Assembly: GCF_006175995.1 (NCBI RefSeq)
Contig: NZ_VDMB01000017.1
Location: 50,149-82,303 of the forward strand
Direction of reading: 5' to 3'
DNA length: 32,155 nt
Source of the DNA: Desulfobotulus mexicanus
Lineage (GTDB): Bacteria; Desulfobacterota; Desulfobacteria; Desulfobacterales; ASO4-4
Shown here: one piece after another, positions 24,048 through 31,997 of the stretch
Numbering within the stretch: position 1 is the first letter of the stretch
Layout of the letters: each line of letters opens with the position of its first letter
The notes under the pieces: generated by a model
Database searches by the model: none
Seen by the model: the letters and a program-made list of their open reading frames with translations, nothing else
What the model was told of the DNA's origin: nothing
Position numbers and translations under genes: made by a program

Positions 24048-26822
24048 TTATCGAAAGAGTATTTTTGCATGGGCAGAAGAAAAACCGGCCCGTACTTCAG
24101 GGGAAAGATTCTGGATCAAAGCCTTCATGTTGTGGAAACTTCTGTGGCCTGAGTCTTCAAAAAGGGAGTAAAACATTTCTTTGATAAGGGCCGTAGGAGC
24201 TCCGGTCTTCAGAATGATGTCCAGCAGGGCTTTAACGGCTTTGGCAAAGGATTTTTGTTCTTCGATGCTGAAGGGACGACCCTTTGCACCGTACATATGG
24301 TACATGCCGGTCAAGGTGAGCAGATGCTGAATGATTTGCTGACCAAAGATGTCCATAGGATTTGTAAAGAATGGGTCGTTATCGGGATTGGGCATATTTT
24401 TTCCAAAAGGAGGCATCGGCTCAGGATAGTCAAAGAGATCATCGTCATCATCGTCGTCATAATAGTCGTCATCATCTCTAAGGAAGAACATATTCTCATT
24501 AAAATCAAGAGCTTTAAATCTTTTCTGTAGATATTCAGGTACAAAGTCTGCCAGTGTGCGGGCGATCTTGCGGACCCTTTCCTTATCCTCTGCATCTACT
24601 TTTTCCATCTGAGCCTCAAGGGAAAAGAAATTGAATCTTCCACCGCTGGAGATGCCCTTAAGAATTTCCTGTATGATTATGAAAAGAGCCCTTCTGGAGG
24701 GAGTTTTCACCTTTCTGACGCGGAGGGCACTTTCATTTTTAAAAAGATTCAATGTTTTTTTATTCTTCTGCCAAGACAGTACCAGACAAAAATCTTCATC
24801 TGAAAGCCTGTTAATAATATTGATTTTTTCCGTAAGCAAAAAGTCCATGGGGCTGCGCTTGTGGTTGCGGTAGAGGACGGCTTCTTCTTCGGGAAAATCA
24901 CTGAGCAAAAGGAGCATCTCCTTTTGGGGCAGGGCTTCAGGAGCCTTTAATTCTTCAAGGATGATTTTTTTGAGCTGTTTTGAAGTAGTGGACCTGTTTG
25001 CACCAATGCCCTCACTCTCCCTGTCCAGATAAAAAAAGGCCATGATTTTCAGCTTCATCACCTTTGGAAAGCTCTGAAGCACTGAGGTCAGCCTGTCTTC
25101 AAGGGTTTTTTCCGGCTCAAGGATTTCGAGAATCCGCAGGCGGATGAGGGCTGCATGGGGATTGATGGAAGATAGTTTTAGTGCCTCTGTCTGTTTCAGA
25201 TCTTCAAGGGCCAGCTCCACCTTCTTTCTGCCAAGGCTTCTTTTGGCGGATACCAGAAGGGAAATGGCATAGCGCAGATTTACCTTGGGATCGTGGGGAG
25301 CCCGTTTTCTGGCTTCCAGCATGGCGGATTCCGCCTTTCGGTGGGCGCCCTTCAGATCGTAGAGGGTGGCAAGTTCCAGGCAGGGGAAGGGGTCTTTGGG
25401 AAAAAGCTCCTGCATCTTTATAAAAAGGGGTTCAAGCTGCCTGCGCATCTCAGCACTTTTCCGGATGATTTCACTGACCCTGAGCATCTCCCAGGCATCC
25501 CGGTTTTTAGGATCCCACTCCAGCGCTTTGGCAAGGATGGCAATGCGAAAAATTTCCATATCGTCTGAATCTTCATCACTAACGGAAAGATTTTCTATGT
25601 CGCTGAGGGCATCGTATAGATCGAAAATGACTTCTTCTTCATCCAGACTGGCAGATCGTGTGAGTATCCAGATGAGGATCATGCCCCTTGCCATATTTGC
25701 TTCTTCGGAATCTGTAAAAATTTTAGAACATAATGGGATAAGATCTGGAAGAATGGCATCCATATCCCAATTCAGGTAGAGTCCGATTTTTAATAAAGAA
25801 AATAAAGCCGTCTCATGGGGCAGATGTTTCTTTAACCCATCCTTGATGACCGTTAAAATTTTTGGATTCTGGTCGTAGCTACGCATGGTCTCAAAGATAT
25901 CCGTCAAAAGCTCTTTTTTATGGTCCAGGTCAAGACTTACGGCCAGATCCATGGCTGCGGCGGGAATACTTTTCCATTTCCGGTAATCCTTTACCGTCTC
26001 CTTCAATTGCTGAAGAGAGATGGCCTTTTTGGGCAGGGCTTGCCGGAAAACAGCAGCCTGGGCAGGGGGCATGGCTTTGTATTCGCCATCTTTATTTTCG
26101 GCCTCAGCCCGCAGTGCTGCCAGAGTATCGGGCAGGGGAAAGTCATCGGGCAGGGCGGAAAGGGCCCTTAAGATGCCCCGGCTGTCATCTTTAAGAAAGG
26201 CGCACATGGCCGTACAGAAAATGCGCACAGGAGCAAAGGGAGACTCTTTGGGGACACTTCGTAAAAGCGAAAGGGCATCTTCCCAGGCTCCGGTATTCAT
26301 TTTTTCAATGGCAGGCATCATGCCTTCTGCCTCATTGCGTAGGGCCGAGCCGGGGGGGAGGGTATCCAGCAGATTCCATCCGGATTCAGCAAAAAGGCGC
26401 ATACAGAGGATGGGGGTGATCGCTTCCTGTTCCGGGCTGTTTTCGGCAAAAGTTTTAAAGCAGGCCATGAGGGTGCCAAGGGGAAGATAGTCTGCCATGA
26501 GACGGAGATCTTCTTTTTGAAGGGCAGGCATGGTTTTAAGGTAATCGACAGCCATGTTAGCCATGGCATCTCCTTCCGTTTCCATGGCTTTGGCGTAAAG
26601 CTGTCTGGCCCGGTGCAGGGAGGCCCTAAAAAACCTGGGAGCCAGTTCGGATTCCTTAATACCGGATTTTCGTGCCTGTTTCAGAAGGGCCAGGGTGTCC
26701 CGGTACTTTTCCTTGGTCATGGCAGCGTCCGCATCACCAAGGAGCTTTTCAGGGCTTGCAGCGGCAGAATCTTTGAAAGAAGCCGTTCCGGTTTTTTTGT
26801 TTTTTTTCTGTTTTTTTGTCAT
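24048..26822 (-). CDS. Large helical-repeat (TPR-like) protein of the chaperone cluster
   Basis: A 924-residue, mostly helical protein with no catalytic motif I recognise. The N-terminus is highly basic (MTKKQKKNKKTG). TPR-like helices occur at about 30-80 and most clearly near 430-560 (FPCLELATLYDLKGAHRKAESAMLEARKRAP). Residues 783-802 form an acidic tract of Asp with Tyr, followed by a Pro/Met/Asn-rich linker and a helical C-terminal domain of about 110 residues. No signal peptide or membrane segment is seen. The gene is 24 nt upstream of the J-like gene, so it heads the Hsp70 operon. It probably acts as a scaffold or client adaptor, but this is inference. The ribosome site is weak (GGGGAT). 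Confidence 0.75.
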   Translation of the reverse strand: MTKKQKKNKKTGTASFKDSAAASPEKLLGDADAAMTKEKYRDTLALLKQARKSGIKESELAPRFFRASLHRARQLYAKAMETEGDAMANMAVDYLKTMPALQKEDLRLMADYLPLGTLMACFKTFAENSPEQEAITPILCMRLFAESGWNLLDTLPPGSALRNEAEGMMPAIEKMNTGAWEDALSLLRSVPKESPFAPVRIFCTAMCAFLKDDSRGILRALSALPDDFPLPDTLAALRAEAENKDGEYKAMPPAQAAVFRQALPKKAISLQQLKETVKDYRKWKSIPAAAMDLAVSLDLDHKKELLTDIFETMRSYDQNPKILTVIKDGLKKHLPHETALFSLLKIGLYLNWDMDAILPDLIPLCSKIFTDSEEANMARGMILIWILTRSASLDEEEVIFDLYDALSDIENLSVSDEDSDDMEIFRIAILAKALEWDPKNRDAWEMLRVSEIIRKSAEMRRQLEPLFIKMQELFPKDPFPCLELATLYDLKGAHRKAESAMLEARKRAPHDPKVNLRYAISLLVSAKRSLGRKKVELALEDLKQTEALKLSSINPHAALIRLRILEILEPEKTLEDRLTSVLQSFPKVMKLKIMAFFYLDRESEGIGANRSTTSKQLKKIILEELKAPEALPQKEMLLLLSDFPEEEAVLYRNHKRSPMDFLLTEKINIINRLSDEDFCLVLSWQKNKKTLNLFKNESALRVRKVKTPSRRALFIIIQEILKGISSGGRFNFFSLEAQMEKVDAEDKERVRKIARTLADFVPEYLQKRFKALDFNENMFFLRDDDDYYDDDDDDDLFDYPEPMPPFGKNMPNPDNDPFFTNPMDIFGQQIIQHLLTLTGMYHMYGAKGRPFSIEEQKSFAKAVKALLDIILKTGAPTALIKEMFYSLFEDSGHRSFHNMKALIQNLSPEVRAGFSSAHAKILFR

Positions 26823-26858
26823 GGATCCCCGATTTCATGGCTTGAATGATAAGACAGT

Positions 26859-26886
26859 ATTTTAAATTGCTGCTTTGTGCATACAA
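26859..26886 (-). promoter_or_regulatory. Candidate sigma-70 promoter for the Hsp70 operon
   Basis: On the minus strand TTGTAT (26886-26881) and TAAAAT (26864-26859) are 16 nt apart, a fair match to -35/-10 boxes, about 37 nt upstream of the 924-residue protein's ATG. I see no heat-shock sigma-32 consensus. Weak evidence, since the region is AT-rich. Confidence 0.3.
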
Positions 26887-26970
26887 AAAAACAAGGGTTT
26901 GTGTCCATACAAGAGGTGAAAGGCTGTTTGTTGTCGGGTTAAAAAACAGTGGCCGAGGAGCAGAGCAGTA

Positions 26971-28053
26971 TCAGATTTCTTTTTGAGCCGAAACCCTGCG
27001 GATATCATCAGAGGTCAGCCCCTCCTGGGGCCAGCGAAGACTTTCTGCCTTTTCAAGATAAATTTCTGCCAGTTCATCCCCCAGCCATTGCTTGGCAGCC
27101 ATGGGATCGTGATCCTTGGTCTGGGATCTGTCATAGGGCGTAGGTAGGTTTTTTTCAAGGAGGGCCTTATAAAGGGAAAGGGCTGGTCGAAGTGGAAGAA
27201 GGCCCTTTTCTTTCCTCATGGCATTGATGCGGGTGGGAATGGCAATGCCTGTGGGATCAAGGTCTCCAAAATAGAGGATTTCCATGGCTTCAAGATCTGC
27301 TCTGATCTGTTCCAGCCCGTCATTGGCATATTCCCCTGCATTGGCCGATACCGTGAAACCCTTGCCATATACCACTGCTGCATAAATGCACATATCCCCA
27401 TTGGCCTGGCAGCAGCTCCAGTAGGTGTTGGCGTTTTCCACAACCAGAAGTGGTTTGCCTGAAAGAAGGGCCTTATCCGGCGAGGGGATTTGGAAGGGAA
27501 GGGGTTCCGGGCAGTAAAAGCAGTCCAGAATTTCAAGGGTGATTCTGCCACCAAAAAGTCCCTTGCGGGTATAGCCATCCAGGGCCTTTTCACTTTCAAA
27601 GATCTGTAAGGCCCTTTCCCTGTGGGGAATTTTCTTTGTATCGGGTTTGCGGTTCAGCAGATAATCGTTGACCCTGATGGCCTGTTTCAGTTCTTTTTCT
27701 GTTTTCAGATGACAGGCAAAGGATGCCATGTATGTGGGTTCCCAGGCGGTCTGGTGGCGTAAATTGTAAAGTTCTGTCTTTTTTTGAATTAGGACGGCAT
27801 CTTCTTCCGGCCGTAATGCGGTGACATAAGGGGGAAGGCCGGTTTTGTAATCAGATTTAGTTTTGGGAATTTGCAGCAGTTTTTCTTTTTCAAGGGTTTT
27901 CAGGATATCAAAAAGGCGTTTTGGGAGTTCGAAATCCCCTATGGATGAAGGGGCTTTTCTTCTGATGGTTTCAAGCAGAAGGACCGTTTCAATCTTTTTG
28001 CGTTTGCTGCATCGTATCACTTCCCAAACAGCTTCATGCAGGATGTTTTCCAT
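26971..28053 (-). CDS. JetD-like TOPRIM (DUF2220) protein without other Wadjet genes
   Basis: A 360-residue protein resembling JetD, the Topo VI-A-like nuclease of the Wadjet anti-plasmid system. An N-terminal winged-helix segment (1-70) and a helical middle are followed by a TOPRIM domain. Its metal-binding acids appear as Glu in LLVVENANTYW (near 203) and the DxD in YFGDLDPTGIAIP (near 262). JetD normally cuts DNA captured by the JetABC SMC complex; no jetABC-like gene is in this window. AAGGA lies 9 nt before the ATG. It follows the 61-residue gene by 20 nt and precedes the Hsp70 operon by about 150 nt on the same strand. Confidence 0.75.
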   Translation of the reverse strand: MENILHEAVWEVIRCSKRKKIETVLLLETIRRKAPSSIGDFELPKRLFDILKTLEKEKLLQIPKTKSDYKTGLPPYVTALRPEEDAVLIQKKTELYNLRHQTAWEPTYMASFACHLKTEKELKQAIRVNDYLLNRKPDTKKIPHRERALQIFESEKALDGYTRKGLFGGRITLEILDCFYCPEPLPFQIPSPDKALLSGKPLLVVENANTYWSCCQANGDMCIYAAVVYGKGFTVSANAGEYANDGLEQIRADLEAMEILYFGDLDPTGIAIPTRINAMRKEKGLLPLRPALSLYKALLEKNLPTPYDRSQTKDHDPMAAKQWLGDELAEIYLEKAESLRWPQEGLTSDDIRRVSAQKEI

Positions 28054-28073
28054 GGAGAATATCCTTTGCCGGG

Positions 28074-28259
28074 TTATTGAGGCTTTTCATCTCTCCGGGG
28101 TGCATCTTCGCCCACCAGAACCGACCTGTCATTTTCCCAGAAAACCGCATACTGGTCCAGCCTGCGTTTTTTTTCAGGGCTTTTTACCATGGCCGTTCGC
28201 AGTGCTTCCAACTGCTGCTGGGCTTCAAGGGACGGCTTGTTTTTCTGCTTGATATTCAT
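28074..28259 (-). CDS. Small helical protein, 61 residues, upstream of the JetD-like gene
   Basis: An unrecognised, charged protein. Predicted helical at SLEAQQQLEALRTAM, followed by a segment with KSPEKKRRLDQYAVFWENDRSVLVG and a hydrophilic end. It sits 20 nt before the JetD-like start on the same strand, so the two are co-transcribed and it may be its partner. A hairpin (28261-28276) places the GGGAAG-like ribosome site in its loop, 1 nt before the ATG. Whether it is translated is moderately sure. Confidence 0.6.
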   Translation of the reverse strand: MNIKQKNKPSLEAQQQLEALRTAMVKSPEKKRRLDQYAVFWENDRSVLVGEDAPRRDEKPQ

Positions 28260-28619
28260 GATCCGGCTTCCCGGATGAGAAGATGATAAAAGTCTTCATG
28301 ATTTATGGTTACGATAAATGTCAACAGAGCCTGCAGTCCCTTCCTCAATGGAAAAGGCATAGCAGATCAGGGATCTTTATCAGGAATGAAAATATACGGG
28401 AATAAAAATATGCCAGTTGAAAAAGGTGGGCCTGCGGAGCTGTTTTTTTAATGGAAAGCTTGTTTCCCGATGTTCCTATGGTTTATGGTGGGTTCATTTT
28501 TTCTTGAGGACTTTTTTTTGATCTTACTGATTTTAGAGCGTTAAGGAAGCTGGGTTTCAGGCTCTCAGTTTTTTTCAAGGGCTGGTGGAGACTCTCATAT
28601 TGGTTGAAGGGAATATATA
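28260..28619. other. Divergent AT-rich gap without gene
   Basis: This 360-nt region separates the minus-strand JetD/Hsp70 set from the plus-strand fic gene. It holds a 6-bp hairpin (28261-28266/28271-28276) at the small gene's start, several T-runs (28443-28449, 28498-28518) and, at its right end, GAAGGGA as ribosome site for fic. No further gene or known site is visible. Confidence 0.4.
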
Positions 28620-29225
28620 ATGATATTAGAGAATAAACTGAACATCACCCATCAGGTGGATCTTGCCAAAGCTGAAGAGAGAATCAGCAAACAAAAAGCC
28701 AGGCAGCTCTTTGACTCTGGTGACATTGCCAAAGTCAAAGTGGGTACCTTTGAAGGGCTTTCATTTATTCATGCTTATTTGTTTGAAGATATTTATGACT
28801 TCGCAGGGCAAATCAGAACGAAAAATATAGCCAAGGGCAATTTCCGGTTTGCGCCGGTGATGTATTTGGTGCAATCTCTTGCACATATAGATTCCATGCC
28901 CCAAAGTACATTTGGCCAGATCATAGAAAAATATGTGGAAATGAACATTGCCCATCCCTTTCGTGAAGGGAACGGAAGAGCCACCCGTATCTGGCTTGAC
29001 CTTATGCTCAAAAAAGAAATCAAAAAGGCGATAGACTGGAATCTGGTGGATAAAGATGAGTATCTCTCTGCCATGGAACGAAGTGTCGTCAAAGACATCG
29101 AAATTAAAGTTCTCCTCAAACAGGCCCTCACGCATCAAATTGATGACCGTTCCCTTTTTATGAAAGGTATTGATGTGAGTTATTTTTATGAAGGTTATAG
29201 TCAATATAAAACGGAGGATCTGTAG
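28620..29225 (+). CDS. Fic-domain adenylyltransferase, class III (C-terminal inhibitory motif)
   Basis: A 201-residue Fic protein. The active-site loop is canonical: HPFREGNGRATR at 112-123 with catalytic His112, Glu116, Asn118, Arg120 and Arg123. Near the C-terminus SYFYEG (Ser187, Glu191, Gly192) fits the (S/T)xxxE(G/N) inhibitory motif of class III enzymes such as Neisseria NmFic, in which the glutamate blocks ATP until oligomer state or autoAMPylation relieves it. Class III members modify DNA gyrase/topoisomerase IV. Length and layout match NmFic. GAAGGGA precedes the ATG. The gene is alone on its strand here, with no separate antitoxin needed. Confidence 0.9.
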   Translation: MILENKLNITHQVDLAKAEERISKQKARQLFDSGDIAKVKVGTFEGLSFIHAYLFEDIYDFAGQIRTKNIAKGNFRFAPVMYLVQSLAHIDSMPQSTFGQIIEKYVEMNIAHPFREGNGRATRIWLDLMLKKEIKKAIDWNLVDKDEYLSAMERSVVKDIEIKVLLKQALTHQIDDRSLFMKGIDVSYFYEGYSQYKTEDL

Positions 29226-29531
29226 TCGGATAAAAAAGGGGCCATTTTCCGGGGCTGTGTATACACTGAAATCGTGTAGGCCCAAGGGTTTTTGTAGGGC
29301 AGTTTCAGGGTTTCTGAACCGGCTACTTCATGACAGAGAGTTCTTCGTCGGCCAGAAACTAAAAAAGCTTTTTTTTGGCTGAAAGCCTGCCATTGCCATG
29401 AAGGTATAGGGGCATTCCTGTCAGAATAGCTGGTTTTTTGGCCAAAAAATTCAAGATTCTGCCATATATCTTGAGCTATTCTGCCCATCAGCGTTTTGTA
29501 TTGAGGAAAACAGGAACCCTTGGAGGAAGAC
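29226..29531. other. Palindrome-rich gap between fic and the VOC gene
   Basis: About 300 nt with no gene but several perfect palindromes: GTGTATACAC (29257-29266), AAAAAAGCTTTTTT (29361-29374) and TTTTTTGGCCAAAAAA (29434-29449). The last one lies in a larger nested inverted-repeat structure listed separately. Confidence 0.5.
29422..29483. repeat. Nested inverted repeats, potential three-way junction
   Basis: CAGAATAGCT (29422-29431) pairs with AGCTATTCTG (29474-29483). Between these arms are two further hairpins: the 16-bp palindrome at 29434-29449 and TCAAGAT/ATCTTGA (29451-29457 with 29468-29474, one base shared with the outer arm). The set could fold as a three-way junction about 50 nt upstream of the VOC gene. 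No riboswitch class is recognised. Confidence 0.5.
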
Positions 29532-29933
29532 ATGGAAATTCAATCCGTCAGCACAACCATTGTCACGCAAAATCTTGAAGAAACAAAGGCATTTTATATC
29601 TCACACTTTGATGCCCGCCCGGCCTTTGACTGCGCCTGGTACGTGGTGCTTCGCCTTGGAGCTTCCCCGTCCGGGCCGGAAATCTGCCTTATGAAGCCCC
29701 AGGAAGGGATGGTTCCTTTTACCGGAGGTATCTTTCTGAATGTCCTTGTGACGGATGCCGATGCCATGTACGAGAGGCTGCATGATCAGGCGGGTCTGTC
29801 TGTCATCATGCCTCTGGAAGATCATCCCTGGGGAGACAGGGGCTTCGGACTTCTGGATCCCTCCGGTGCCCTTGTTTACTGCTACCATCCCATTCCTCCG
29901 GCAGCGGAGTTTCAGCAGTATATTCTTGACTGA
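29532..29933 (+). CDS. VOC-family (glyoxalase/bleomycin-resistance-like) protein
   Basis: A 133-residue protein with two beta-alpha-beta-beta-beta units of the vicinal-oxygen-chelate fold: a first half opening with VSTTIVTQNLEETKAFYISHF and a second ending DPSGALVYCYHP. Family roles include metal-dependent isomerisation or dioxygenation and binding of drugs; the substrate is unknown. GGAGGA precedes the ATG at 29532. Its 3' end overlaps the convergent AraC-type gene by 22 nt. A VOC gene next to an AraC regulator is a common pairing, which suggests the regulator controls it. Confidence 0.8.
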   Translation: MEIQSVSTTIVTQNLEETKAFYISHFDARPAFDCAWYVVLRLGASPSGPEICLMKPQEGMVPFTGGIFLNVLVTDADAMYERLHDQAGLSVIMPLEDHPWGDRGFGLLDPSGALVYCYHPIPPAAEFQQYILD

Positions 29934-30625
29934 GGATTGGGGAATGCATCGGGAGCTGTCAGCCGGGCTGTGGACAGCTCCCTGTTCATACGAAGCATTT
30001 TGGGGGTGCAGCCGAACCAGCGTCTGATCTCCCTGTTCAGATGGGCCTGATCTGAAAAACCGTGGTCTGCGGCAATATCGGCCAGGGCTATGTCCGAGGT
30101 GGCGATGGCAGACCCTGCCTTCCGTACCCGGGCCAGCCCCTTCCAGTAGTTGGATGATGCTCCCGTGAACCGAACCAGATGTCTCCTGATGCTCCGCTGA
30201 CTGAATGCAGTGGCCCTTTTTATTCCTTCTGTCCCCAGTTCAGTCAGGTAGTCTGTAATCCAATGGGGGGCAGGGCTTGCCAGCGATACCACCTCTAAAA
30301 GCGCATTCTGAATTTCATCATGATCTGCTTCAAAACAGAATCTCTGCCAGGATGGCGGGTATGGGGAGATGGACAGATCCCTGCACTTTGAGCCGGGGTC
30401 ATCCTTTTCCCATGGGAAGGTCAGGCCCGGCGCAAGCCGGATGCCCACAAAACGGGTTTCCTCCGGGCAGATCACAATTCTCGGAGAGGTATCCAGTCCG
30501 CTGCAGATAAGCTCTGGAGCCTGATTTTTCGGAAGAATGGCAATCAGATCCCGGCAGCCATCGGGCCAGACAAGGGACTTGCCTCCAGGCAGACAGACCT
30601 TCCATGAACAGATGATATCACCCAT
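29912..30625 (-). CDS. AraC-family transcriptional regulator
   Basis: A 237-residue regulator. The N-terminal ~140 residues are a small ligand-type domain like those starting VWPDGCRDLI (DUF6597-like AraC proteins). The C-terminal double HTH is clear: SIRRHLVRFTGASSNYW, then IADHGFSDQAHLNREIRRWFGCTPKML with the conserved final-helix signature. No good ribosome site precedes the ATG, so the start could differ slightly. It overlaps the end of the convergent VOC gene. The probable target is the VOC gene or itself; the ligand is unknown. Confidence 0.85.
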   Translation of the reverse strand: MGDIICSWKVCLPGGKSLVWPDGCRDLIAILPKNQAPELICSGLDTSPRIVICPEETRFVGIRLAPGLTFPWEKDDPGSKCRDLSISPYPPSWQRFCFEADHDEIQNALLEVVSLASPAPHWITDYLTELGTEGIKRATAFSQRSIRRHLVRFTGASSNYWKGLARVRKAGSAIATSDIALADIAADHGFSDQAHLNREIRRWFGCTPKMLRMNRELSTARLTAPDAFPNPQSRIYC

Positions 30626-30815
30626 GGTTTATCTGTCTTTTTGTTTTTTCCACATTCAGCTCCGTGATTTCGAGGCAGTTATAGGAAATACCGTGGGAAA
30701 TTCTTTTACGGCTGCTTTGTCAAATTCAATCGACAAGCAATCGAAATCTATTGGCGGGGTGAAAAAACAGTGTTTTTCTGCTGGCAGAATAATCAAAAAA
30801 AGACCTTTGGGTATT

Positions 30816-31997
30816 TTACCCGGAAAAGCGAAAATTCAGTGAGTATTCACCGTTATTATTCAGGAGAAGCCCCATTTCTGATAATTTGGCGAGGTCTCTC
30901 CGGGCTGTCTGGCTGCTGATACTGCTGTAGAGAAGCCTGAAGGGCATTTTTGATATGAGATCTTTTATACAAAAGACAAAATCAGGTGGATAATCGAGAA
31001 GAAGAGTCAGCAGCTCAAAATGTCTTTTGTTTATCTCTTTTTTCTGGCTCTGGTCTGTGTAATGATCTTTTAATGCAAAGATTTTTATGGAAGAAATTAT
31101 TATTTTCTTAATTTTTTCCATGGAAAATATGGCAGCATCCAGAAAAAATTCTAAAAAAGGAGTGGCATCGTTTCCGAGTCTGTTTGTTTTTGAAAAAGCA
31201 TTATAATAATTGTCTATGTTTCTGTAATAATAGTTTGATAATTCTCCGGGTATGTATTGCAGCTTGCCAGTTTGCAAGATAAGGGCTTCCAGCAGCCGGG
31301 CTGTTCTTCCGTTTCCGTCCCAGAAGGGATGGATGGTACATAAATAATAGTGTGCAAGGGGTGCCCTTATGAGGGGGGGCAATTCCAGTATTTCATGGCT
31401 GTTCATCCATTCTGTGAAGGCAGCCATCAGCAGGTTGACGTCATCCAGGCATTTGGGAGGCCTGTATACGCCGCCATGGGCTTTGTCGCCGACTTCCACC
31501 CTTCCGTTTCGGTAATTGCCAGGTATGTTGTATTCATGGGGCACATTAGTGGTAATGATTTTATGCAGATTCCGGATGAGCTGTTCGCTGATCAGAAAAG
31601 GCTGAGAGATGATTTTTTTCTCAGAGAGATAATCATAGGCCTTAATAAGATTTTTGATCTCTTGCTGATCTTTGGCAGAATACTCAATAAGATCATGGCC
31701 TTCTGATATTTTTCTGACATCTGCTTCTGATATGGGGTTGCCTTCGATGGCGGCGGTCCCGGCAATGGAGCTGTACATGATCTCTGGTTCCAGTCGTGAT
31801 GCCAGACCGGAGAAAACGGGCAGCTCTGCAATGGTTTCATTCAGAACCATTGCCCTGATAAACAGCTCCCTTATTTTTTGAGAGTCATATTTTTCCTGGA
31901 AAATGAATTTTCCGGATTTACTAAAAAGTTCAAAACCAACTCGACATGATGTATATTGCTGCTTATGAAAAAACAAGACGCTAGAAAACTCGATCAT
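30816..31997 (-). CDS. Fic-family protein, class II type (N-terminal inhibitory motif) with C-terminal wHTH; 5' end disrupted by IS630
   Basis: The protein carries GTAAIEGN, matching the N-terminal inhibitory (S/T)xxxE(G/N) motif of class II Fic enzymes, then a canonical HPFWDGNGRTAR active-site loop and a C-terminal winged-helix segment (SSISSQTARRDLAKLSEMGLL). Native-looking sequence begins only at about 31919 (KSGKFIFQEKY). The frame is open further upstream to 32087 but this part overlaps the IS630-type transposase on the other strand. The ATG at 31997 used here lies within the IS and has a poor ribosome site; an ATG at 31850 would remove some N-terminal helix. The natural start was probably lost on insertion. 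Expression is uncertain. Confidence 0.75.
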   Translation of the reverse strand: MIEFSSVLFFHKQQYTSCRVGFELFSKSGKFIFQEKYDSQKIRELFIRAMVLNETIAELPVFSGLASRLEPEIMYSSIAGTAAIEGNPISEADVRKISEGHDLIEYSAKDQQEIKNLIKAYDYLSEKKIISQPFLISEQLIRNLHKIITTNVPHEYNIPGNYRNGRVEVGDKAHGGVYRPPKCLDDVNLLMAAFTEWMNSHEILELPPLIRAPLAHYYLCTIHPFWDGNGRTARLLEALILQTGKLQYIPGELSNYYYRNIDNYYNAFSKTNRLGNDATPFLEFFLDAAIFSMEKIKKIIISSIKIFALKDHYTDQSQKKEINKRHFELLTLLLDYPPDFVFCIKDLISKMPFRLLYSSISSQTARRDLAKLSEMGLLLNNNGEYSLNFRFSG

